The notes: generated by a model not told the origin, from the sequence alone. A DNA stretch of 64,000 bases from Lasiodiplodia sp. COLG20 (GCA_009801085.1 VNWV01000046.1:1-64000), one strand, 5' to 3'. Shown: positions 1 to 10,182, counted from the first letter of the stretch. Program-made: numbers and translations.

Positions 1-760
1 AAGTATACTATAAAAGCGTCTAAATAATTTCTATAAAACGATATAATTTTTATAAAAAAGTATAATACTTTCGCGGAGATATCTTAAAAAAATTTAAAAA
101 TTTAAAAAATGTAGGTAATTCGGTAAATAGGTAGGTAATTAGAAAAATTAAAATTTTTAAAAAATATAGATAATTTAGTAAATAGATAGGTAATTTAAAA
201 AATAAAAATCGAAATGTAGGTAATTTAGTAATATACCGTTTATACGTAGAGTTAAATATTTTTTTAAGCTTTTTCTTTTACTATTTATAGATTTTAGCTC
301 TTAATCTACTACGATAGTAGACGATTAAGATTTATAGTTTATCTACGTATAAAATAGTTACTCGTTTTATAAAAGACTAAAAAATATTATTTTAGAGGTT
401 ATTATTAAATAGTATATACTAGACTAAACTATATATCTTATAACCGTACGTTTTTTTTATTATTTTATTTAATTAAAGCGATATCTAAACCGTCTATAAG
501 TTTAAACGACTCGTAAATCGTCTACGTCGCTCGTAAATTACTTACGCTACTAGTAAATCGTATAAATCGCTTACTAAATTACGATACTTAGTATAGTATT
601 AAGTCGTATTTTATACTCGAATATAAAATATAACTTATATAAAATCGTCGTTTCTCTTACTTTTCTATATATTCGTTATTTATAGTTAGTAAGAACGTAT
701 TAAAAATACGACTTACGTAAATACTTTATAAAAAATAAATAGATATTTTCTTTTTTATCT
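1..760. other. AT-rich non-LTR sequence, no gene seen
   Basis: No coding region can be supported here on either strand. The first 240 bases hold several loose copies of a GTAGGTAATT-like motif (near 111, 131, 184 and 214). The last is followed by TTTAGTAATATAC, which recurs near 2625, so it may be the worn end of a small repeat. Between about 505 and 580 short units of the type CGTAAATCGT/ACGTCGCT recur imperfectly. CA and TG are almost absent, so the sequence is RIP-altered like the rest of the window. Confidence 0.5.
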
Positions 761-764
761 AACG

Positions 765-1026
765 ATATACTATTTAGATCGCTTATAAAAAGATAATCTA
801 AATAGTATATATTTATATATAAGCGATCTAAATAGTATATATTTATATATAAGCGATCTAAATAGTATATATTTATATATAAGCGATTTAAATAGTATAT
901 ATTTATATATAAGCGATCTAAATAGTATATATTTATATATACGCGAGCTAAATAGTATATATTTATATATACGCGAGCTAAATAGTATATATTTATATAT
1001 ATACGACTTAAATAGTATATATTTAT
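765..1026. repeat. 30-bp tandem repeat (satellite), about 7.5 units
   Basis: From about 801 the unit AATAGTATATATTTATATAT + AAGCGATCTA repeats every 30 bases, with starts at 801, 831, 861, 891, 921, 951 and 981 and a partial unit at 1011. Unit ends drift from AAGCGATCTA to ACGCGAGCTA and ATACGACTTA. The period is a multiple of three and the minus strand lacks stops, so a 119-residue open frame (700-1059) with an IYYL-x-R decapeptide arises. I regard it as a by-product of the repeat. At 768-790 the same motif occurs once in inverted orientation, giving a potential fold-back. The core CTAAATAGTATATA is also the end motif of the inverted-repeat elements downstream. Confidence 0.9.
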
Positions 1027-1560
1027 CTTATATACGATTATATCTTCTCTCTTATACACTTAGTATTACTATTTATATTATAGTTTACTACTAGCCGTTT
1101 ACGGTTTAATCTTTATAGTAGACTTAATAATACTAGTTTATCTAGTATTATTATTATCGGCTTATCTAGTATTATTATTACTATTAGCTATAATAAATTT
1201 AGTATTATATCTACTAGCTTATTTAGCGTTATATCTACTACTATTACTACTACTAGTTTAGATAAAGACGTTCGTAGCGGCGATAATAGCGATAATCGAG
1301 ATAATAATAGTAGTAAAGATACTATTAAAGTAGTAATAACTATACGCGTTAGCTATAAATTACGTATTTATAGTCTAAAAGTTTTATTATCTCTTAGCTA
1401 AGTTATATTATTTTAGTCGTTATTCTTACTAGTATTATCTTCGCTAGTATTAATTTTAATTATATAATTAATCGTTTTTTTAACGTTAATTACGCTTCTA
1501 GTAGTACTACTAAAGTCGTTTTTATTACTACTATTATTCTTCTTTTTATTATAGAGTAAA

Positions 1561-2009
1561 TACTAAATAGTATATATTTAATACCCGCGCGGACTAAATA
1601 GTATATATAGAACTAAATAATATATATCGAAAATTTTTATAACACCGTAAAAGCCTCAACGAAGTTAAAATATAAGTATATTTTTATATATATAATAGTA
1701 TTCTAACGTATATTTACTTATTATAATAAAAAAATCTTATTTTTATAGTAAAAATATTAACTTATTTAGCTAAAATCTCTTTTAAAATTAACTTTTTTTA
1801 TTACGTAAAAAAACGTTAAAAACGACTAGAATATAGTTATTTTTTTTACTTTTATAATAGTAAAGAGGCTAAAATATATTATTTAGTATAAAAATATTTT
1901 TTATCTACGTAAAAACGTTGGCGTTTTAGAAAAAAAAAATTCGATATATACTATTTAGTTCTATATATACTATTTAGTCCGCGCGGCGCGAAACGTATAC
2001 TATTTAGTA
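1561..2009. mobile_element. inverted-repeat (MITE-like) element, copy 1
   Basis: The ends are long imperfect inverted repeats of about 70-75 bases. The left starts TA-CTAAATAGTATATATTTA and continues through GCGCGGACTAAATAGTATAT. The right end is its reverse complement and finishes CTATTTAG-TA. Each end contains the core CTAAATAGTATATA three times around a GC-rich CCGCGCGG centre, unusual in this AT-rich setting. The interior (about 300 bases) has no coding capacity. Outer TA dinucleotides would suit a Tc1/mariner-type TA target duplication, but the surroundings are AT-rich, so this is tentative. It splits the low-complexity minus-strand remnant. Confidence 0.65.
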
Positions 2010-2190
2010 ATTATCTCTTTTATTATTCTTCTTTTTATTATTCTTTTTTTTATTATTTTTCTTTTTATTATTCTTCTTTTTATTAGTATTATTATTTATT
2101 AGAAGGTTTTTCTTATCGTTACTAGAGTTTTTACTAGAGTTTTTCTTTTTATTATCGTTCTTTTTATTAGTATTATTATTTATTAAAAGA
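2010..2190. repeat. low-complexity TTATTATTCTTCTTTT array
   Basis: Degenerate repeats of ATTATTCTTCTTTTTATT and shorter relatives run over this span. A longer unit carrying ATTAGTATTATTATTTATTA occurs twice (about 2079 and 2166). On the minus strand it reads Lys/Asn-rich (KKNN units). It may be a decayed repeat of the interrupted minus-strand gene or simple-sequence expansion. Confidence 0.6.
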
Positions 2191-2465
2191 ATTTTATTAT
2201 CTAAGCGTTACTATTACTATCGCGTAAATCGTTTTTAAGATTCTCGCGCGCGTAAAATATACGTAAATAACGTTATAAATAGATTTAATAGTTCTTAATA
2301 ATACGCTACTTTATACTCTCGCTTATTATAGTTAATATAGTAATATATACGTCTTATTAGTTAATTATAACGATTTACGCGCTTTTTCTTAGATTATTTT
2401 AGTTATCGCGTTATAATTAATAGTAGTATTTTCTCGACGGTAAGATTATTAGTATTAATTAATAT

Positions 2466-2974
2466 AAGAGATATCTTATATACGTCTTAATAGTAGAATA
2501 AATAATAGCTTAAAAGAATAATAAAATTAAGATTATCTTTATTAATCTCGTAGTTTTAGTATTAGATTTAATTTATTTCGTAAAAAAAGTATTAGATTTA
2601 ATAATTACTCTATTAAAATATAAGTAATTTAGTAATATACTATTTAGGTCTAGTAGTACTATTTAGACCTAATAACTACTAAATATATATAATTTTATAT
2701 TTATCTTATTTTAAAAAATATAATATCTTAGTAATTTATTAATATATAAAGTCTAGCTTTTTTAAAAGTAAATAATCTTAAAAAAAAACTTATTTAAGAA
2801 ATTTACTTACCGTCTAATTTTTAAATAATAGAATTTTTCTTTTTTATATTAATAATAAATAGATTAATATTTATAAATTTATTTTTTTTAACGTCTACTA
2901 GAGTATATTTACTATTATTACTACTACTACTAGTACGTCTACTACTATTTACGTAATATAAAAAAGAGTAATTA
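2466..2974. other. AT-rich spacer with a small palindromic remnant
   Basis: No gene is recognisable. Around 2636-2690 the sequence CTATTTAGGTCTAGTAGTAC, followed by CTATTTAGACCT, forms a short inverted arrangement that reuses the CTATTTAG end motif of the neighbouring inverted-repeat elements. It is probably a deleted copy or footprint. Position 2880-2950 is a run of ACTACTATT-type trinucleotides. Confidence 0.4.
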
Positions 2975-3235
2975 CTAAATAGTATATATTTCGCGCTACG
3001 CGGACTAAATAGTATATACTAGACTAAATAGTATATATTAAAATTTTATAATAACGTAAAATTCTTAATAAAAATTAAAATATAAGTATATTCTTATATA
3101 TATATATTTATATAGACTTAAATTTACTTATTATAATAAAAATAATATTTTTTATAGTAAGAATATCGATTTATTTAGCTAAAATATTTTTTAAAAAATA
3201 ATCTTTTTAAGACGCGATTAAGACTTAAAATTAAG
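2975..3235. mobile_element. inverted-repeat (MITE-like) element, copy 2, truncated
   Basis: It starts CTAAATAGTATATATTTCGC, followed by GCTACGCGGACTAAATAG, matching the left end of copies 1 and 3. It then carries their AAAATATAAGTATATT interior, but the right inverted end is missing. From 3241 to 3318 come more fragments of the same end motif (ATTACTAAATATATATATTT) before copy 3 begins. The bases before it (AGAGTAATTA) also precede copy 3, so the repeat unit may be larger than I have drawn. Confidence 0.55.
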
Positions 3236-3319
3236 AGAAAATTACTAAATATATATATTTTTAATACGAAAACTCTAAATATATATATCTAGTCTAAATA
3301 TATTTTTTTAGAGTAATTA

Positions 3320-3746
3320 CTAAATAGTATATATTAAATACTCGAGCGGACTAAACAGTATATATAAAACTAAATAATATATATTAAAATTTTTTAAAAT
3401 ATCGTAGAACTCTTAACGAAGTTAAAATATAAATATATTTTTATATATATAATAGTATTCTAACGTATATTCGCTTATTATAATAAAAAAATCTTATTTT
3501 TATCGTAAGAATATCGACTTATTTAGCTAAAATTTCTTTTAAAATTAACTTTTTTTATCGCATAAAAGAACGTTAATAAAGACTAAAATTTAGTTATTTT
3601 TTATATTTTTATAATAGTAGAGATACTAAAAAATACTAATTATACTAAAAATAATTATTTTCTTCGTAATAACGTTAACGTTTTAGCGATAAAAATTTTT
3701 AATATATACTATTTAGTCCGCGTAGCGTAAAATATATACGATTTTA
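3320..3746. mobile_element. inverted-repeat (MITE-like) element, copy 3
   Basis: The left end CTAAATAGTATATATTAAAT, followed by CTCGAGCGGACTAAACAG, parallels copy 1. The interior follows copy 1 over its whole length (AAAATATAAATATATTTTTA, CTTATTTAGCTAAAATTTCT, and so on). The right end ATATACTATTTAGTCCGCG matches, but the last ~20 bases (AAAATATATACGATTTTATA) are degraded. One CA survives in CTAAACAGTATA. No open frame. Confidence 0.6.
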
Positions 3747-3826
3747 TATTTATTTTTATTTTTTTTTTACTCTTACTACGTTCGAAGTTACTATATTATC
3801 TTATTTAGTTAGAGTAACGTTTAGAC

Positions 3827-4481
3827 TATTACGAACTTTAAAAAATACGGACTTTATAACTCTAGAGATAGAAAGTCCGTACGAAAAAGTTCGTCGTAAG
3901 AGTTAATAAGCCTCGTAGATAAAAGAGCTATACGATTTTAAATCTCGTACGAAAATCTAAAAAATACGAAATAACGACGCGTATAGAAATATTAGTAAAT
4001 AGTAGTCGAAGCTCGTACGAGAAAAACGTCTATAAGAGCGCGATAACTCTAAAAAAAAGTACAAACTAGAGAATCTTCTATAAAACGAAGAACTATAAAA
4101 TTAAGCTAAAAGATAAAGATCTAGACGAATAATCGTCTTAAAAAAGCGCGTAAAGACGAAAAGTTAGAAATTAAATAAAAAGAAAAACGAATAAGATATA
4201 ATACGATATTATAATCGTTTAAAAGTTAAAAAAACGCTCTAAGTACTCGAAGTTATATACGATCTATAGTAAGCTCTTAAGAGTCGAGCTTATAATAGCT
4301 TAATTTAAGCTCTTATAAGCTAGGCTTATAAGAACTTTTTAGATTATAACTAGCTTTTTTATAGTATATAAATATACTTTTTAGCTAGATACTTAACTCT
4401 TTATAGTTAACTTAAAGTTCTAATTAAGACTCTTTAATTAGAGATAATTAATTTACTATATATCGTATAATTACGTAATAC
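3827..4481 (+). repeat. LTR of element K (family 1), 3' part cut off
   Basis: It begins TATTACGAACTTTAAAAAAT (TG to TA at the first bases, as RIP does) and follows the family-1 LTR to ATTACGTAATAC. There, about 110 bases before the expected end, another LTR starts at 4482. K is thus the outermost recognisable LTR of the nest, and its remaining sequence must lie beyond the window or be lost. Element orientation is plus. Confidence 0.8.
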
Positions 4482-5246
4482 TATTACGAACTCTAGAAAA
4501 TACGAACTTTATAATTTTAAAAGTAGAAAGTCGTACGAAAAAGTTCGCCGTAAAAGCTAATAAGTCTTACGAATAAAAGAGTCGTACGGTTTTAAATTTC
4601 GTATAGAAATCTAAAGAATACGAAATAACGGCGCGTATAAAAATACTAGTAGATAGTAGTTAAAGCCCGTACGAAAAAAACGTTTATAAGAACGCGATAA
4701 CTCTAGAAGAAAGTACGAACTAAAGAATTCTCTATAAGACGAAGAGCTATAAGATTAAGCTAAAAAATAAAAATCTAGATAAATAATCGTTTTAAAAAAA
4801 CGCGTAAAGATAGAAAGCCGAAAATCGAGTAAAAAGAAAAATAAATAAGATATAATACGATATTACGATTATTTAAAAGTTAAAAGAACGCTCTAAGCGT
4901 CTAAAGTTACGTATAATCTATAGTAAGTTCTTAAAAGTCGGGCTTATAATAGCTTAATCTAAGTCCTTATAAACTAGACTTATAAAAACTCTTTAGATTA
5001 TAACTAGCTTTTTTATAATATATAAATATACTTTTTAGCTAAACACTTAACTTTTCGTAGTTAACTTAAAGTTCTAATTAAGACTCTTTAGTTAAAGATA
5101 ATTAACTTATTATATATCGTATAATTACGTAATACTTTCTTATCTAATTATTATCTTTTCTTCTCTTATCTCTTTAAAATAAACTCTACGATTTATTTAA
5201 TCTACTAAGTAACTTCGAAGCTTAATAAAAGAAGTCTACTATTATA
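4482..5246 (+). repeat. 5' LTR of element K2 (family 1, 765 bp)
   Basis: It runs from TATTACGAACTCTAGAAAAT to CTACTATTATA (originally a TTACA-type end) and is followed by the leader motif CTTTAACTACTATTCTTATA found after every family-1 5' LTR in the window. It sits inside LTR K. Confidence 0.85.
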
Positions 5247-5445
5247 CTTTAACTACTATTCTTATAAGAGAAGAAAAATAGCTAATTAAAATTATTAACT
5301 AAAATAGAAAGTATTAATTTAGTATAGAAATTACTAATAAATAAATACTAACTATAGTTAATACTACAATTAGTATAAATAATACGAATAATAAGTCTAT
5401 AGTTTCTTTTTTATAAGCGAATATAATCTCTTTTAACGAAGAATT
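5247..5445 (+). pseudogene. gag: leader and first codons of gag, element K2, truncated by insertion
   Basis: The primer-site/leader region is followed by the start of gag, matching the same region of A and B (AGAAATTACTAATAAATAAA, then TAGTATAAATAA). The gag start codons are altered by RIP (ATG to ATA/ACA). After about 60 codons the sequence breaks off at GAAGAATT, where a minus-oriented LTR (element I) starts. No other part of K2 is visible. Confidence 0.6.
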
Positions 5446-6199
5446 TATAACGATAGACTTCTTTTACTAAGCTTTAAAGTTACTTAATAGATCGAGTAAA
5501 CCGTAAAGTTTATCTTAAAGAGATAAGAGAGAGAAAATAATAATTAAATAAGAGAGTATTACGTAATTATATAATATATAGTAAGCCGATTACCTCTAAC
5601 TAAAGAGTCTTAATTAGAACTTTAAATTAATTACGAAGAATTAAGTATCTAGCTAGCGAGTATATCTATATATTATAGAAGAGCTAGTTATAATTTAGAT
5701 CTATATACGTTAAATCTAAAGAGTTTAGATCTATACGAATTAGATCTATATAGATCTAAAGTAGAATATATATAATTTAAGCGTCTAGAGCGTTCTTCTA
5801 ATTTTTAAATAGTCGTAATATCGTACTATATCTCGCTCGTTTCTCTTATCTATTTACTTTTTAACTTTCTATCTTCGCGTACTATTTCGAAACGATTATT
5901 CGTTTAAACCTACGGTTTTTAATTAAATCTTATAGTCTTTCGTTTCGTAAAGACTTCTCTAGTTTATATTCTTCTAAAGTTATCGTATTATCGTAAGCGT
6001 TTCTTTTATACGGGCTTCGGCTACTATCTACTAGTATTTTCGTACGCGTTATTATTTCGTATTCTTTAGATTTCTATACGAGATTTAAGACCGTACAGCT
6101 CTTTCGTCTACGAGACTTATTAGTCTTTACGGCGAGTTTTTCTATACGGACTTTTAGCTTTTAGAGTTATAAAGTCTATATTTTTTAAAGTTTATAATA
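5446..6199 (-). repeat. 3' LTR of element I (754 bp)
   Basis: In plus-strand reading it starts TATAACGATAGACTTCTTTT and ends GTTTATAATA, the reverse complement of TATTATAAAC (from TGTTACGAAC). Its length fits the 755-bp LTRs of G rather than the 764-766 of A, B, E and J. Confidence 0.85.
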
Positions 6200-6316
6200 C
6201 TATTCTCTCTCTTAAAAATCTTTAACTCGAAGATTATTTCGAGTTTTTACGATATATATCGCGACTATTTTCTTACTTTTTTCTTTTTCTTTTATTAGTA
6301 AGTTTTTTTCTTCGTA

Positions 6317-6830
6317 ATATTCTTAAAATCTCGTAAGCGTAAGCGATCTCAGTAACGAGCTAAATATCTTATTCTAGAGAACGAGATTAATCGTAATAAT
6401 ATTATAATACTACTCTTTTATTTCTCTTACTTACTTTTAAATATTAGAAAGAATAAGAGTAACTCTTCTTTTATTTTTTATAAAATAAATAGAGTCTATT
6501 TTCACTATAGTAAATACGCGCGATAGAATAAGTCTACGTATAATACTAGTAGTTTAGACTATTCTAATTATCTATTTCTTATTCTTTTATCTTTACTATA
6601 GCTAATTTTTAGTTTAGTTATTCGTCTTTACTAGATCTTCTTAAAAGTAGATTAGACTAAGAAGAAGATACGTTAAAAGTTTCGCGCTTTTATAGCTCGT
6701 CTAAATTACGTAAAAAAGTAGCGTTTATTACTTTATCGTTAAACGGCTTTAATACTATTCTTTAAAACTAAGACTATAAAGAAGCTAGAGAAGTTAGATC
6801 GTTTAAAGTTCGCTTAAAAGACTAAAAATC
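6317..6830 (+). pseudogene. antisense accessory gene of element I, decayed, 3' end cut off
   Basis: It lies opposite to the gag-pol strand. The frame starts at ATA (from ATG) TTC TTA AAA TCT CGT AAG CGT AAG CGA and stays collinear with the G copy, with stops only at TAA/TAG (from Gln/Trp codons). A segment F-H-Y-S-K-Y-A-R-stop-N-K matches Y-S-R-Y-S-K-Y-A in G. The Tyr codons (TAT/TAC) are what RIP makes of Cys codons, so a Cys cluster is likely. The C-terminal part (A-R-L-N-Y-V-K-K-stop-R) is cut by the insertion of J at 6830. Function unknown. Confidence 0.55.
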
Positions 6831-7596
6831 TATAACGATAAACTTCTTTTACTAAGCTTCGAAGTTACTTAGTAGATTAGATAAACTATAAAAATTTATC
6901 TTAAAGAGATAAGAGAGAAAGAATAATAATTAGATAAAAAAGTATTACGTAATTATACGATATATAGTAAGTCGATTACCTCTAACTAAAAAGTCTTAAT
7001 TAGAACTTTAAGTTAACTATAAAGAGTTAAAGATCTAGCTAAAAAGTATATCTATATACTATAGAAAAACTAGTTATAATCTAAGAAGTTCTTATAAGCT
7101 CTAGCTTATAAGAACTTAAATCGAGTCGTTATAAGTTTAGACTCGTAAAAACTTATTATAAATCGTACGTAATTTAGATACTTAGAGCGTTTTTCAAACT
7201 TCTAAACAATCGTAATATCGTATTATATTTTATTCGTTTTTCTTCTATCTATTTTTTAGCTTTTTATCTTTATATACTACTTCGAGACGATTATATATCT
7301 AAACTTTTAACTCTTAGCTTAACTCTATAGTCCTTCGTCTTATAAAAAATTTTTTAGTTCGTACTTTCTTTTAGAGTTATCGCGTTCTTATAGATATTCT
7401 TTTCGTATAGATTTTAGCTACTATCTACTAGTATTTTTATACGCGTTATTATTTCGTATTCTCTAGATTCTCGTATAGAATTTAGAGCCGTACGACTCTT
7501 TTATTTATAAAACTTATTAGTTCTTATAACGAGTTTTTTCGTACGAACTTTCTATTCTTAAAGTTATAAAGTTCGTATTTTCTAAAGTTCGTAATA
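6831..7596 (-). repeat. 3' LTR of element J (766 bp)
   Basis: It starts TATAACGATAAACTTCTTTT and ends AGTTCGTAATA in plus-strand reading, reverse to the family-1 LTR, and is followed by the reversed polypurine tract. Confidence 0.85.
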
Positions 7597-7711
7597 TTAT
7601 TTTTCCTCTTAAAGATCTTCGACCCGAAGATTATTTTAAATTTCTATAATATATATCGCGTCGTTAGTAGTCTTTAGTTTTCTTCTTTTTTTCTTTTAGT
7701 AAGTTTCCGCT

Positions 7712-8361
7712 ATACTTTCTAAAAAGCGTTTTTTTACTAAGATTTTAAAGATTTCTTTTTATCTTTATCGTACTACTCTTTATTATTAGAATTTACTTCG
7801 TTAGATTTTACGTAATAGAGTTAAGATAATTTCTTATATAAATTATTTAAAGTATTTTTTCTCTTATATTACTTTAGAGAATAACTTTTCTATTTATATT
7901 TTTTACTTAAAGAGACGTACGGATTATAACGTAGCTACGTCTAGTAGTTTTAGTTATACGTAGCTTTTTTTTCTTTACTTAAGATTTTTTATTAATTTTT
8001 AATAGTAGAAAAGTTAAATCGCGAGTAGACTCGTTTAGAGGTCGAGAAATCGGCTACTTATACTACTTTATAGACTATAACTACTTAAATTAAGCGTCTT
8101 CGTAAATAGTAGCGTTTTTTAAAAGCGCGTCGTTCTTTAATAGTACGCTAGGACTTTAAAAGTTTTAAAAAGTTAAAGCGTATCGAGAATATAAATTTTA
8201 GAAGCTCTATTAACTTCGAAAATACTAAAAAAAAGCGGTCGCTAAAGCGTTTACGTAGTAAGTTTTTAGCTAGTATCTCTACGAGTTTCGTCTAGACTAT
8301 TAAATCTTTTAGAGCTAGTTCGAGTACTATATCGTCGAAGAATTTTAAGTTAATTAATTAG
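7712..8361 (+). pseudogene. antisense accessory gene of element J, decayed
   Basis: The frame begins ATA (from ATG) CTT TCT AAA AAG CGT and ends TTA ATT AAT TAG, tail-to-tail with pol. It is collinear with the E copy apart from an in-frame 3-base deletion before TACGGATTATAAC. The span of 650 nt leaves remainder 2 modulo 3, as in E, A and B, so the N- and C-terminal halves are in different frames in all four copies. The coiled-coil half includes R-L-R-K-stop-stop-R-F-L-K. Stops fall at expected Gln codons. Function unknown. Confidence 0.55.
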
Positions 8362-8962
8362 ACGTACTAAACTTTAAATTTTAATTTTAAGTTTTTAGAC
8401 GTTTTCGTAATCGATACGTCTCTAGCTTAGATTAATCTAGATTTTAACGATAGAAGTCTATAATAAGATCTTTACATTCTTCGTAGTTTTCTAGCGGTTT
8501 TTAGATATTATTCTAGTCTTCTTTTTACTTAATAAGATATCTAAATTAACTATTATAGTAGTCGCTATTAAGAATTTTTTCTATAATTTAATTTTTATTT
8601 TTATCGGCGTCTAGATTTTCTAAGGTTATTTCTTTCGTTTATTCTACTAGAATAGCGTTTTCTAAAGCTAATTTAAGTAGTTTTATATAAAAAACTAAAT
8701 TTATTCGTATAATATTAAGTAGCTTAAAACGATATATAACTTCGTCTAACTTTTCTTCGATCTTAAATAGTTCGATTTTTTTAAAGTCTAATTTACTATT
8801 TAACTATCGAGTTTTAATATTTCTTTTAAGAAGATAAACTTTATTCTCTTTTTTTAGCTTTAATATCTTCTAGTATCGTCTATTATAGTAGCGAAATATT
8901 AAATATTCGTTAAATTTAATATTAAGGTTAAGCTATTTATAGAGTTTCTTTAACTAGTTTAC
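8362..8962 (-). pseudogene. pol: pol C-terminus (integrase C-terminal part and chromodomain), element J
   Basis: On the minus strand the chromodomain reads Y-L-I-K-stop-K followed by N-N-I-stop-K (about 8555-8490), corresponding to the YLVKWKG…TWEP pattern with Trp codons turned into stops. The part up to 8962 corresponds to the integrase C-terminal region. The frame is broken by stops and by F's insertion. Confidence 0.7.
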
Positions 8963-9328
8963 TATTATAAACTTTAGAAAATATAAACTTTATAACTCTA
9001 AAGATAAAAAGTCTATATAAAAAAATCTATTATAAAAACTAAAGAGTCTTACGAGCGAAAAAGCTATACGATTTTAGATTTCGTACGAAAATTTAGAAAA
9101 TACGAAATAACGGCGCGTACGAAAATACTAGTAGATAATAGCTAAAGCCCGTATAGAAAAAACGTTTACGAGAGCGTAGTAACTCTAGAAAAAAGTACGA
9201 ACTAAAAAATCTTTTATAAAACGAAGAACTATAGAGTTAAGCTAAAAGCTAAAGATTTAAACGTATAATCGTTTTAAAAAAGCGTAGTAAGATAAAAAGT
9301 CGAAAAGTAAATAAGCGAGAAAAATAAA
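8963..9328 (+). repeat. 5' LTR of element F, left half (split by element A)
   Basis: It starts TATTATAAACTTTAGAAAAT (from TGTTACGAACTC…) and follows the family-1 LTR for 366 bases, up to GAGAAAAATAAA. There element A begins. The LTR resumes at 34073 with TAAGATATAGTATAATATTA, which is the next sequence in undisturbed LTRs (AATAAGTAAGATATAGTAC at 9689). Flanking bases 9324-9328 ATAAA and 34068-34072 ATAGA form the target duplication with one RIP-type change. Confidence 0.9.
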
Positions 9329-10092
9329 TGTTACGAACTCTAGAAAATATAGACTTTATAACTTTAAAAGTAGAAAGTCCGTACGAAAAAACTCGTCGTA
9401 AGAACTAATAAGCCTCGAGAGCGAAAGAGCCGTACGACTTTAAATCTCGTACGAAAATCTAGAGAATACGAAATAACGACGCGTACGAAAATACTAGTAG
9501 ATAGTAGCCGAAAGTCGTACGAGAAAAACGCCTACGAGAGCGCGATAACTTTAGAAAAAAGTACGAACTAAAAGAATCTTCTATAAAACGAAAAATCGTA
9601 GAGTTAAGCTAAAAGTTAAAGATCTAGACGTATAATCGTTCTAAAGAAGCGCGCGAAGGTAAAAAATTAAAAATTAAATAAGAAGAAAAATAAGTAAGAT
9701 ATAGTACGATATCGCGATCGTTTAAAAGATAAAAGAACGTCTAGCGTCTAAATTACGTATAATTTATAGCGAGTTCTTAAGAGCTAAGCTCGCGATAGCT
9801 TAATCTAAGCTCTTATAAGTCGGGCTTATAAGAGCTTCTTAAATTATAACTAGCTTTTTTATAGTATATAGATATACTTCTTAGCTAGATTTTTAACCCT
9901 TCGTAGTTAACTTAAAGCTCTAATTAAGACTCTTTAGTTAGAGATAACCGACTTACTATATATCGTATAATTACGTAATACTCTTTTATCTAATTATTAT
10001 TCTCTCTCTCTTATCTCTTTAAAGTAAATTTCTACGGTTTACTTAACCTACTAAGTAACTTTAAAGCTTAGTAGAAGAAGTCTATCGTTATA
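9329..10092 (+). repeat. 5' LTR of element A (764 bp)
   Basis: It runs from TGTTACGAACTCTAGAAAAT (the TG is kept) to TATCGTTATA, followed by the leader CTTTAACTACTATTTTTATA. At 9807-9837 it holds a perfect 13-bp stem, AAGCTCTTATAAG, with loop TCGGG and the complement CTTATAAGAGCTT. Confidence 0.92.
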
Positions 10093-10182
10093 CTTTAACT
10101 ACTATTTTTATAAGAGAAAAAAGATAACTAAAATAGAAAGTATTAATTTAATATAGAAATTACTAATAAATAGATATTAACT

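Larger units (their letters stand above)
1100..2465 (-). pseudogene. decayed low-complexity gene, interrupted by an inverted-repeat element
   Basis: On the minus strand stretches of one frame look protein-like, with stops only where RIP would turn Gln codons into TAA/TAG. At about 2430-2230 they read I-T-K-I-I-stop-E-K-A-R-K-S and, further on, R-T-I-K-S-I-Y-N-V-I-Y. Around 2190-2010 the frame is a Lys/Asn repeat (KKNN type) and then Ser/Asn-rich. On the other side of the inserted element (about 1560-1400) it resumes with KKKNNSS-like residues. I do not recognise the family. Frame changes are needed along the way, so one gene over the whole span is inference. A plus-strand frame at about 1143-1398 (…SLDKDVRSGDNSDN…) is an alternative reading of the left part. 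Confidence 0.3.
5446..6830 (-). mobile_element. element I: 3' end of a family-1 retrotransposon (subfamily 2)
   Basis: The visible parts are the 3' LTR (5446-6199), the adjacent polypurine tract read in reverse (TCTCTCTCTTAAAAATC, 6202 onward), and the 3' non-pol region with the antisense gene. The sequence is closest to element G (same 754-755 bp LTR and tail). It is broken at 6830 by element J. The rest of I (chromodomain, integrase and so on) is not in the window. Confidence 0.8.
6831..8962 (-). mobile_element. element J: 3' third of a family-1 retrotransposon (subfamily 1)
   Basis: It contains the 3' LTR (6831-7596), the polypurine tract in reverse at 7599-7615, the 3' region with the antisense gene, and the C-terminal end of pol with the chromodomain. 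It is inserted into the tail of I and is itself broken at 8962 by the 5' LTR of F. At the break J reads AGTTTAC where E reads AGTTCGC, consistent with RIP. The rest of J should lie beyond F and is not seen. Confidence 0.8.

Noticed and set aside
765..1026. CRISPR-like array
   Set aside because: The repeats are contiguous, with no unique spacers, and the sequence is eukaryotic.
700..1059. 119-residue open frame on the minus strand with decapeptide repeats
   Set aside because: It exists only because the 30-bp satellite has a period divisible by three and lacks stops in one frame; no start context, domain or second copy supports a gene.
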